Below are positions 7,329-14,186 of a DNA stretch of 14,186 nucleotides, in pieces. The notes under the pieces are model-generated. The model did no database searches, was not told the DNA's origin, and saw only the letters and a program-made list of their open reading frames with translations. Source of the DNA: HGM04593 sp045612305 (GTDB lineage: Bacteria > Bacteroidota > Bacteroidia > Bacteroidales > Bacteroidaceae); contig JAZKYU010000002.1 in assembly GCA_045612305.1 (NCBI GenBank), forward strand, positions 1-14,186, given 5' to 3'. Every line of letters begins with the position of its first letter. Position 1 is the first letter of the stretch. The position numbers and the translations under genes are program-made.

Positions 7329-8279
7329 ATGGTCGTTTTTTATCTTCTGCTTGTTATCCTTGTTATTTCAAGGCTAAAATACAAACAAAAGGATTTTTAC
7401 CACGATTATCACTCATTTGACACGACTAATGCCATCAAAGGGGTGTTCATCGCCTTGGTATTCATAAGCCACATAAGCCCCTACATTCACAAGGCTGGTT
7501 ATATTTTCGACAATTGCATATGGGACAAGCTATTTATATCCGTTAATTCACATATCGGGCAATGGATCGTTGCTATGTTCTTGTTCTACAGTGGATATGG
7601 TGTAATGGAATCCATTAAAAAGAAGGGTTGCGATTATGTAGCCTCCATCCCCCGTAAACGCATACTTACCACTCTTGTGAATTTCGACATAGCTGTTGCC
7701 GTCTTTGCAGTGATAAGCCTGTTTACACCCAACAACTATGGCATAAAAAATTACATCTTATCCTTCACAGGCTGGGAGTCTGTCGGTAACAGCAATTGGT
7801 ACATTTTTGTAATTTTACTTTGTTACTCTATAGCATACCTATCTTTCCGTTATTGCACAGGAAAAAATAGTTGTTACGTAAAAGGTGCTACTATAGCTAT
7901 AACCCTGTTATTGACATCTATGGTTATACTCTCTTTTCTAAAAGAGAGTTGGTGGTACGACACTATGCTATGCTTTGGCACAGGAATCTTTTTTTCCCTA
8001 TTGCGAGAACGCATAGAACCTATTGCAAAAAAGTATTATTGGACGATTCTGCCCTTATTGATATTGCTGATGATAGGGTTGGATAATCTTCCTCTTAGTA
8101 TGAGAGGATTGATATACAACATACATTGTTCCGCCTTATGCCTGCTGATAGTAATGCTTTCAATGAAAATCAGGATTAACAACCCTGCTCTCGTTTGGGC
8201 CGGCAAGAATTTGTTCCCGCTTTACATCTATCAGCGGGCACCAATGATTCTTTTTTCCACCATAGGGGGGAATTTTTAG
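7329..8279 (+). CDS. Membrane acyltransferase (acyltransferase 3 family), C-terminus frameshifted
   Basis: A 316-residue protein with about nine or ten hydrophobic segments, resembling acyltransferase-3 (OafA/WecH-like) enzymes that put O-acetyl groups on surface glycans. The opening DTTNAIKGVFIALVFISHI, after one N-terminal hydrophobic segment, matches the family's first block, with a lysine and a His in the expected spacing. It begins 2 bases after the CDP-polyol transferase. The frame stops early at TAG 8277-8279, right after a run of six G (8265-8270). Read one frame over, coding continues for 33 more residues, with a hydrophobic segment and a lysine-containing end, to TAA 8369-8371. That would place the stop 5 bases before the flippase ATG. 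Seven G would give a 347-residue protein with a complete last membrane segment. Function after the truncation is uncertain. Confidence 0.8.
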   Translation: MVVFYLLLVILVISRLKYKQKDFYHDYHSFDTTNAIKGVFIALVFISHISPYIHKAGYIFDNCIWDKLFISVNSHIGQWIVAMFLFYSGYGVMESIKKKGCDYVASIPRKRILTTLVNFDIAVAVFAVISLFTPNNYGIKNYILSFTGWESVGNSNWYIFVILLCYSIAYLSFRYCTGKNSCYVKGATIAITLLLTSMVILSFLKESWWYDTMLCFGTGIFFSLLRERIEPIAKKYYWTILPLLILLMIGLDNLPLSMRGLIYNIHCSALCLLIVMLSMKIRINNPALVWAGKNLFPLYIYQRAPMILFSTIGGNF

Positions 8280-8371
8280 TAACATCTCACCCGGTTCTTT
8301 ACACATCATTGTGTTTGCTGACAACTATATTGATTGCATATCTATATAAATTTTGGACTATTAAATTATAA
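8265..8371 (+). other. G6 tract and out-of-frame tail of the acyltransferase
   Basis: Six consecutive G (8265-8270) precede 33 codons in the +1-base frame, reading EFLVTSHPVLYTSLCLLTTI and then LIAYLYKFWTIKL, with TAA at 8369-8371. The tail is a membrane segment with a basic end, as expected for the last helix of this family. It restores the tight spacing seen between the other genes of the cluster. One extra G in the tract joins it to the main frame. Confidence 0.75.
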
Positions 8372-8376
8372 GCTAA

Positions 8377-9804
8377 ATGGGAGAAATAAAAGAAAAAACA
8401 TTGTCGGGAGTAAAGTGGAGTGCAATAGGACGTTTCTCCAACCAAGGCATAGGTTTTATAATAGGAGTATTACTAGCCCGCATACTATCACCAGCCGATT
8501 ATGGTGTAATTGGGATGATTGGTATTTTTATGGCTATAGCACAATCTTTTATCGATAGTGGTTTTAGTTCGGCACTTGTAAGAAAAAAAGATTGTTCCGA
8601 TGTTGACTACTCCACTGCATTCTACTTCAACATTGTAGTGGGAATCATCAGCAACTCGATTATGTTCTTTTGCGCACCCCTTATTGCCGATTTTTTCAAC
8701 ACACCCATACTTAAAGATATAGTGCGTGTATTGAGTATAAATTTATTTCTCAACTCATTGACCATTACCCAAACAGCAAAATTAACTGCAGCTGTAGACT
8801 TTAAATCGCAAGCAAAAATAAGTGTTGCGTGCACTTTTTTTTCGGGTTGCATAGGCTTAGCTATGGCGTATAACGGATATGGAGTGTGGAGTTTGGTCTA
8901 CCAATCAATCTCTTCATCAGTTCTACGCACTATACTATTCTGGGTTGTTACAAAGTGGAAACCTCAAATGAAGTTCTCAAAAGAATCTTTCAAATATCTA
9001 TTCGGTTTTGGAAGTAAAATTCTTATGGCAGGAATCCTACACACCATTTATGCCAATTTAACTACAATGATAATTGGAAAATTCTACACTCCCAAAGACC
9101 TTGGATATTATTCCCGAGGAGAGAACATAGCAACTTTGCCAAGTTCAAATCTTTTCTCAATATTGCAGAATGTAACCTTTCCTATTCTCTCTAAAATACA
9201 GGACGACGACAACAGGCTCATACAAGTGTATCGCAAATACATCTGTATGAGTTCTATGATAATTTTCTTTGGTATGTCCTTGCTTGCAGCACTGGCCGAG
9301 CCTTTAATAATCACTGTGTTCACCGACAAGTGGATGGAGTCTATAATTTATCTGCAAATATTTTGTTTTGCTTGGATGTTCGACCATTTATGCGTGCTCA
9401 ACCTCAACCTACTCTACATAAAAGGGCGTTCCGACTTAGTTTTGCGTCTAGAAGTTATAAAAAAGACTATTTCAATATCTATGATTGTAGCTGCTATTCC
9501 ATTTGGAGTGTTGGCTATATGCATCTCCCGCACACTTTATGCACAAATTGCTGTAATTATAAACACATACTACACGGGAAAACTCTTCGGCTTGGGCTAT
9601 TTGGCTCAACTTAAGGATTTTATAAAATATCTTTTTTGTTCATTCATCGCTGTTCTGCCAGCACTTACACTTTCACACACCTCTTTGTTACACCCTGTGC
9701 TTACACTTGTAATAGGCGGTTGCAGTGCTTGTTTGATATATTGGGCTATGTTACGTAAAGATCCTAATTTTATAGAAGCCTTGAAGCTTGTGAAAAGAAA
9801 ATAA
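8377..9804 (+). CDS. Wzx-type polysaccharide flippase (MOP superfamily)
   Basis: A 475-residue integral membrane protein with about 12 to 14 hydrophobic segments. The N-terminus TLSGVKWSAIGRFSNQGIGF, followed by VLLARILSPADYGVIGMIGI and FIDSGFSSALVRKKD, is characteristic of the WzxC-like branch of oligosaccharide flippases, which move undecaprenyl-linked glycans from the cytoplasmic to the periplasmic face. Length is normal for the family. It starts 5 bases after the end of the restored acyltransferase frame and is the last gene of the AT-rich cluster. No Wzy polymerase or chain-length regulator follows, so the product may be a single unit or may depend on genes elsewhere. The C-terminal tail is short and basic (KLVKRK). 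Confidence 0.88.
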   Translation: MGEIKEKTLSGVKWSAIGRFSNQGIGFIIGVLLARILSPADYGVIGMIGIFMAIAQSFIDSGFSSALVRKKDCSDVDYSTAFYFNIVVGIISNSIMFFCAPLIADFFNTPILKDIVRVLSINLFLNSLTITQTAKLTAAVDFKSQAKISVACTFFSGCIGLAMAYNGYGVWSLVYQSISSSVLRTILFWVVTKWKPQMKFSKESFKYLFGFGSKILMAGILHTIYANLTTMIIGKFYTPKDLGYYSRGENIATLPSSNLFSILQNVTFPILSKIQDDDNRLIQVYRKYICMSSMIIFFGMSLLAALAEPLIITVFTDKWMESIIYLQIFCFAWMFDHLCVLNLNLLYIKGRSDLVLRLEVIKKTISISMIVAAIPFGVLAICISRTLYAQIAVIINTYYTGKLFGLGYLAQLKDFIKYLFCSFIAVLPALTLSHTSLLHPVLTLVIGGCSACLIYWAMLRKDPNFIEALKLVKRK

Positions 9805-9820
9805 TTATAAAGAATTTACA

Positions 9821-9859
9821 CAAGGCAAGCCCCCTTGCACAAATTAGGGTTTCGCCTTG
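9821..9859. terminator. Weak hairpin after the flippase gene
   Basis: CAAGGC (9821-9826) pairs with GCCTTG (9854-9859), and inside it CCCT (9832-9835) pairs with AGGG (9846-9849). No T run follows directly, so this could be a Rho-assisted end or a leader structure of the GH95 gene. I see no convincing -33/-7 pair for that gene in the remaining 120 bases. Confidence 0.3.
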
Positions 9860-9978
9860 CATAATTCATAAAAATTCACCATTTTTACAAAAGTTTTGCG
9901 CACCACAAGGTGGCCACCTATGCCCACAAAGCAGCAAAAGCTCAAAAGGAAAACTTTAACTAACTAAATATCAACACT

Positions 9979-12900
9979 ATGCTTAAAAGATTCTACATCC
10001 TTTTAGTTGCCCTGTGCACATTTGCTATGGCAAAAGCGCAAGCTCCCACATTCTCTAGTGAGGAGTCACCTGTATGGTATTACATACAATTTAAGACAGG
10101 TGGGGCTATTCTTGGCGACCAAGGTGCAGGGAACAACCTCATTACTACGGCTGCAGCCGCAAGCCCCAACCAGTGGGCTCTCATTGGCAGCATCAATAGT
10201 TTTTACCTAAAAAACCGCTGGGGAAACTATGCTTACTGGAACAACAACCGTTTCACAGCAAGCGCAACCCAAAAAACAGAGTTTAAGCTAGTCAACAGCC
10301 CGGGCAATAGCGGATACTACGAATTGCAGCGCTCTTTAGCCGAGAATAAGAGTATGAACCAGCATGGTGGCTCGGGTACAGGCAGAGAACTTGGAGAGTA
10401 TAACGCTGGCGACACAAACAACCCGCTCTCATTTGTCACAGAGATGCCAGCACCTACCCCCAACATCTTCAGCTACGAAGACAGCCCCGTTTATCACTAT
10501 GTTCAGTTTTCAAACGGTGGTAATGTTATCATAGACAACGGTGCCGACGCAAACATAAAGACAGCGGTGCTCGAGAACAACACCAACAATCAATGGATGT
10601 TCATAGGTAGCCCTTCAATGTTCTATATGAAGAGCAAGGCCGGCAACTACATCAACTTCAGCAACTCGCTTTTCACCACATCGGCAACCGAGAAAACACC
10701 CCTAAAAATTGTAAAAACAGGCAACGCCACATATGCCGACGCTTATGAAATTCAGCGCACCGCAGCCGACAACAAGAGTATGAACCAGAACGGTGGTACA
10801 ACTGCTGGTGTAACTATATGTGAGTGGAATGCTAACGACAACAACAACCCTCTCGAAATTAAGCCTGTAACTCCCCCTATACCCGAGTTCAGCAACGGCA
10901 GCGAAGAGTCTTGGTATATTATGCACTACATAAGCACCAACAGATATGTATCGGCAACAGAAGCTTCGGACGTACCCGTGATGAACGACCCCATCATTAA
11001 GAAAGAGAGCTTGTGGAAATTTATAGGCAACGCCGAGAGCTTCCAAATTAAGAACGACAACGGCAAGTACCTCTCTTTGTCGGGAACAACTGTTGTGTTG
11101 TCCGACACAGAGTATGCTGCAGGCTGGAAACTTGTTGCAACCAACTACTCTTCTACACCCTATCGTTGGGAGATTCACTCGGCCGACGCAAGCCTCACAA
11201 GATGCAAATTGCAAGGTAAAAAGGCCGGTCTCACTGTACAGAGCACAAGCAAGAGTGCATATTACGTAGTGGATATACTATCGACCGATGATATAAAAGC
11301 TGCAAACGACGACTACCACGTTACCGGCATAACCGGTTACACACCCCAGCACAAGCACACCTTGTGGTACAACAAACCTGCAACCCTCACCGGTGTTTCA
11401 AACACCTGGATGGAGTACTCTTTGCCCATCGGTAACGGACAGTTTGGTGCATCGCTTTTCGGCGGTATACAGTATGACCAAATACAGTTTAACGAAAAAA
11501 CTTTGTGGAGCGGTGGCCCCAACCAATATGGTATATACGAGAACTTCGGTAACGTTTATGTGGAGGATATGAGCTACGAGTTTGGTTACTCGGCCGAAAA
11601 CGGCATAACAGACTACTACCGCCAGCTCGACCTCGAGACCGCAGAGGGTACTGTGAGCTACAAGAACACCGACAAGAGTGTTACATACACACGTCGCTAC
11701 ATCGCAAGCTACCCCGACAAAGCTGTTATCGCACGCTACGAGGCAAGCGAGGGTGGAAAGATAAGCCTACGCTTCAAGATGGCGAGCGGTGCCCCCGGCG
11801 TTGTTGCCGAAACAACATACAGCGACGGTTGCGCTATGTTCAGCGGCTCGTTGGAGACTATCAGCTATGCAGCACACCTTAAGGTGCTCCCCGATGGTGG
11901 TACAATAAAAACCACAAGCAACGGTGTTGTTGTGGAGAACGCAAACTCTGTACTTGTGGTGCTTGTGGGTATCACCGACTTTGTTGCCGACCAGGTTTCA
12001 CACGTTTCGGGCCGCAAAGAGAGCCTTGCGAGCGATGCAGCCACACACGCCGAGAGCGTTGCTGCACAGGGCTGGGACGCTCTTTACGACAAGCACGTAG
12101 CCGACTACACACCCTACTACAACCGTGTATCGTTCGAGATTGCGGGCACAGACAATGTTATGCCCACAAACGAGATGGTAGATGCATACAACGCCGGCTC
12201 TATGAGCGATAATCTTATGCTCGAGCAGCTGTATTTCCACTACGGACGCTACCTCGAAATTTCTTCGTCACGCGGCGTAGACCTCCCCAACAACTTGCAG
12301 GGTATATGGAACAATCGTTCCGACGCGCCCTGGCACTCTGATATCCACGCCAACATAAACGTGCAGATGAACTACTGGCCTGCAGAGCCCACCAACTTGA
12401 GCGAGATGCACGTTCCCTTCCTCAATTATATAATAAACGAGGCATCGCAACCCGAGTGGAAAAACAGAGCCGCAATTTCGGGACAATCACGTGGATGGAC
12501 CTGCCTCACCGAGAACAACATCTTCGGTGGTATCAGCGGTTTTGCACCCAACTACGTTATCGCAAACGCCTGGTATGTTACACACATATGGCAGCACTAC
12601 CGTTACACACTCGACAAAGAGTTCCTCGCCAAGGCCTTCCCCGCGATGCTTGGTGCAGCACAATTCTGGGCCGACCGTATGATACTTGCTTCTGACGGCA
12701 CATATGAGTGCCCCAACGAGTACTCACCCGAGCACGGCCCCGGTAGCGAGAACGCCGTAGCCCACGCACAACAGCTTGCTTGGGAGGCTCTCGACAACAC
12801 CATAAAAGCAGCCGATATTTTGGGTGGCGTGGAGGCCGGCATCATAACTGCAGCCGACTACGAGCTCATAACCGACCGCTTTAAGAAGATGGACAAGGGC

Positions 12901-13845
12901 CTTGCCACAGAGACCTACACAGGCGACTGGGGTGCTACATACAACGGTGTGCCCACAGGTGCGAAGATTATACGCGAGTGGAAGTACAGCAAATTTACAG
13001 CATCAAGCGACAAGGGACACCGTCACATGTCACACTTGATGGCTCTCTACCCCTTCGGCCAAATTACCCCCAGCAGCGAGTTCTTCGAGCCTGCTATCAA
13101 CTCAATGAAGTTGCGTGGCGACGAGTCTACCGGTTGGTCTATGGGTTGGAAGATTAACCTTTGGGCACGCGCCTTGATGGGCGACCGCGCACACACTATC
13201 TTGAAGAAGGCGTTGAAACACTCTACATCGTACGGCACCAACCAGTATGCCGGAGGTATCTACTATAACCTCTACGACTCGCACGCACCCTTCCAGATTG
13301 ATGGTAACTTCGGTGCTTGCTCGGGTATCGCCGAGATGATGTTGCAGAGCCACAGCGACACACTGCAAATTTTGCCCGCACTCCCCTCGGCCTGGACCGA
13401 AGGCGAGGTTAAAGGCTTGAAAGCTGTAGGCGACTTTACCGTAGACATTAAATGGGAGAACAGCAAGGCTACACACATAGTTATAAGCAACAACCAGGGA
13501 CAGCCCCTCTATGTTAACTACGAGGATATAAATACCGCCGCAGTTTATGTAAACAAGAGAGCCGTAACACCCCAAATGATAAACGACAAGGTGTGCAAGA
13601 TACCTAGCAAGGCCAACGACACTGTTGAGATTTTCTACGGCGAGGCCCCCGATGGTTACGAGCAAGGTCTCTTGGGCGATGTAAACAACGACGGCGAGGT
13701 TGACGTTGCCGATATTACCAAAGTTATTGAAATTATTTTGGGTACTACAGATGAGAGCGATAGCGCCGATATAAACAATGACGGAGATATTGATGTTGCC
13801 GATGTTACAAAGATTATCGGTATAATCTTGAATAAAGAGGTGTAA
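9979..13845 (+). CDS. Secreted GH95 alpha-L-fucosidase-type enzyme with ricin-like modules and dockerin
   Basis: A 1288-residue multidomain protein. Residues 1-20 are a type I signal peptide (cleavage near AKA-QA, no lipobox). Three tandem modules (about 24-153, 162-292 and 303-434) share WxxIG and YxLK-type positions, and the first two share KSMNQ-x-GG and NNPL; they look like ricin-type beta-trefoils and would bind glycans. The GH95 region starts near 461 (WMEYSLPIGNGQFGASLFGG) and runs to about 1220. Residues corresponding to those known in Bifidobacterium AfcA are visible: N792 and N794 in HANINVQMNYW, general acid E918 in SPEHGP, and D1108 in QIDGNFG. Residues 1230-1288 carry two dockerin-type calcium loops (DVNNDGEVDVAD and DINNDGDIDVAD). 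The enzyme probably removes alpha-1,2-linked fucose from host or plant glycans by inversion; alpha-L-galactosidase activity is possible. No SusC/SusD pair is nearby. Confidence 0.92.
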   Translation: MLKRFYILLVALCTFAMAKAQAPTFSSEESPVWYYIQFKTGGAILGDQGAGNNLITTAAAASPNQWALIGSINSFYLKNRWGNYAYWNNNRFTASATQKTEFKLVNSPGNSGYYELQRSLAENKSMNQHGGSGTGRELGEYNAGDTNNPLSFVTEMPAPTPNIFSYEDSPVYHYVQFSNGGNVIIDNGADANIKTAVLENNTNNQWMFIGSPSMFYMKSKAGNYINFSNSLFTTSATEKTPLKIVKTGNATYADAYEIQRTAADNKSMNQNGGTTAGVTICEWNANDNNNPLEIKPVTPPIPEFSNGSEESWYIMHYISTNRYVSATEASDVPVMNDPIIKKESLWKFIGNAESFQIKNDNGKYLSLSGTTVVLSDTEYAAGWKLVATNYSSTPYRWEIHSADASLTRCKLQGKKAGLTVQSTSKSAYYVVDILSTDDIKAANDDYHVTGITGYTPQHKHTLWYNKPATLTGVSNTWMEYSLPIGNGQFGASLFGGIQYDQIQFNEKTLWSGGPNQYGIYENFGNVYVEDMSYEFGYSAENGITDYYRQLDLETAEGTVSYKNTDKSVTYTRRYIASYPDKAVIARYEASEGGKISLRFKMASGAPGVVAETTYSDGCAMFSGSLETISYAAHLKVLPDGGTIKTTSNGVVVENANSVLVVLVGITDFVADQVSHVSGRKESLASDAATHAESVAAQGWDALYDKHVADYTPYYNRVSFEIAGTDNVMPTNEMVDAYNAGSMSDNLMLEQLYFHYGRYLEISSSRGVDLPNNLQGIWNNRSDAPWHSDIHANINVQMNYWPAEPTNLSEMHVPFLNYIINEASQPEWKNRAAISGQSRGWTCLTENNIFGGISGFAPNYVIANAWYVTHIWQHYRYTLDKEFLAKAFPAMLGAAQFWADRMILASDGTYECPNEYSPEHGPGSENAVAHAQQLAWEALDNTIKAADILGGVEAGIITAADYELITDRFKKMDKGLATETYTGDWGATYNGVPTGAKIIREWKYSKFTASSDKGHRHMSHLMALYPFGQITPSSEFFEPAINSMKLRGDESTGWSMGWKINLWARALMGDRAHTILKKALKHSTSYGTNQYAGGIYYNLYDSHAPFQIDGNFGACSGIAEMMLQSHSDTLQILPALPSAWTEGEVKGLKAVGDFTVDIKWENSKATHIVISNNQGQPLYVNYEDINTAAVYVNKRAVTPQMINDKVCKIPSKANDTVEIFYGEAPDGYEQGLLGDVNNDGEVDVADITKVIEIILGTTDESDSADINNDGDIDVADVTKIIGIILNKEV
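10048..11280 (+). repeat. Three tandem N-terminal modules of the GH95 protein
   Basis: These are protein-level repeats of about 130 residues. Modules 1 and 2 are clearly related: F-S-x-E-x-SPV-x-x-Y-x-QF at the start, WALIGS/WMFIGS, TASATQKT/TTSATEKT, then NKSMNQ-x-GG and E-x-NA-x-D-x-NNPL at the end. Module 3 is more distant: SWYIMHY, WKFIGNAESFQIKN and the GWKLV block. The DNA copies have diverged, so recent duplication is not indicated. Confidence 0.7.
13666..13845 (+). other. Dockerin-type double calcium-binding repeat
   Basis: The last 59 codons encode two near-identical 22-residue loop-helix units with the D-x-N-x-D-G-x-x-D-x-x-D spacing of type I dockerins, each followed by ADxTKxIxIIL. 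In clostridia such domains plug into cohesins. In Bacteroidales the partner is mostly unknown, and no cohesin is seen in this window. Confidence 0.8.
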
Positions 13846-13872
13846 GAACAAATATCGTTCTGTGAAAATAAC

Positions 13873-13909
13873 GATGGCGGGTGTGTTTAAAGCACACCCG
13901 CCATCATTT
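13873..13909 (+). terminator. Strong terminator after the GH95 gene
   Basis: GATGGCGGGTGTG (13873-13885) pairs perfectly with CACACCCGCCATC (13893-13905) over 13 bases around a 7-base loop, followed by ATTTT. It lies 28 bases after the stop codon. Confidence 0.9.
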
Positions 13910-14186
13910 TATAGTAGCGTTCTATTTAAGCTCACCTGCAAAAGTTAGGGAAGTAAAAAGCCTTTAACTCAAATTCTCAGTGTTGTTCTGCGGTAGTTAT
14001 TTATAAATTTATTTAATCTCCTTTCTGTGCCGACAGAAAGGAGCAAAGAGCTCTGCGCATAGGGCGCTTTTTTAACGAAAAACATAGTTGAAGTTTTTGG
14101 GACTCCGGAAGCGCTCGGTATTGCGCTTTGTAGAAAATATAGCGGCATACCTCGCTAGGTCCTCGCTTTTCCCCAAAAACTTTGAC
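13910..14186. other. Intergenic sequence with hairpins and no recognised gene
   Basis: This stretch contains a perfect 11-base hairpin, CTCCTTTCTGT-GCCG-ACAGAAAGGAG (14018-14043). It also contains a terminator-like GCGC-ATAGG-GCGC followed by six T (14055-14073), and an imperfect inverted repeat at 14087-14101 and 14172-14186. On the minus strand a frame of 57 residues is open from the window edge to TAA at 14015-14013. Its Cys- and Arg-rich translation shows no family motif and crosses both hairpins, so I do not call it a gene. Confidence 0.5.

Noticed and set aside
10702..13851. Long minus-strand open frames opposite the GH95 gene, up to 249 residues
   Set aside because: They arise from the biased codon usage of the GH95 gene. 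The longest runs through the antisense of the dockerin repeats and has no credible function.
14013..14186. Minus-strand open frame of 57 residues running off the right edge
   Set aside because: It spans two hairpins and an inverted repeat, and has an unusual Cys- and Arg-rich composition with no recognisable motif. It could be the end of a real gene but cannot be supported here.

Overview
The window looks like a chromosomal segment of a Bacteroidales bacterium. The reasons are: promoters of the Bacteroides type (a TTG about 19-20 bases upstream of TAnnTTTG) before several genes, a tRNA gene without an encoded CCA end, RibF and ABC-F proteins of Bacteroidales character, a fucosidase-type glycoside hydrolase with a dockerin-like tail, and an IS3-family end. 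I cannot place it below order level from the sequence alone.

Left part (1-4.6 kb). The window opens in the last codons and right terminal repeat of an IS3-family element. Ordinary core genes of balanced base composition follow. An ABC-F ATPase (minus) is divergent from a MurU/RmlA-like sugar-phosphate nucleotidyltransferase (plus). That gene converges on, and overlaps by 29 bases, a CPBP-type membrane protease, which is the second gene of a ribF-CPBP operon (minus).

Middle part (4.6-5.9 kb). A tRNA gene with anticodon CAT has its own promoter and terminator. A second copy of its last 17 bases lies 154 bases downstream, which looks like an attachment-site scar of a tRNA-targeting element. A small cupin gene (minus) has a good promoter and terminator, but a stop codon sits inside its lipoprotein signal sequence. 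Beyond it is a decayed fragment of the N-terminal module of the hydrolase found intact at 10 kb.

Polysaccharide island (5.9-9.8 kb). This stretch is clearly richer in A+T than its flanks. It holds the first 32 codons of a broken IspD/TarI-like cytidylyltransferase, a CDP-glycerol glycerophosphotransferase-like enzyme, a membrane acyltransferase whose end is displaced by a frameshift at a run of six G, and a Wzx-type flippase. No polymerase or ordinary glycosyltransferase is present. It reads as a short or decaying surface-glycan cassette that would attach a polyol phosphate, acylate and export a lipid-linked glycan.

Right part (9.8-14.2 kb). A 1288-residue secreted GH95 enzyme (alpha-L-fucosidase type) carries three tandem ricin-like modules before the catalytic region and two calcium-binding dockerin-type repeats at the end. 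It has a strong terminator. The last 300 bases hold no recognisable gene, but contain hairpins and an imperfect inverted repeat resembling the IS end seen at the left edge.

The main interest is the number of scars in 4.7-8.4 kb: a tRNA-end duplication, a hydrolase fragment, a truncated cytidylyltransferase, a frameshift at a G run and a nonsense codon. Together they suggest an accessory region subject to repeated rearrangement. I see no single convincing new system.
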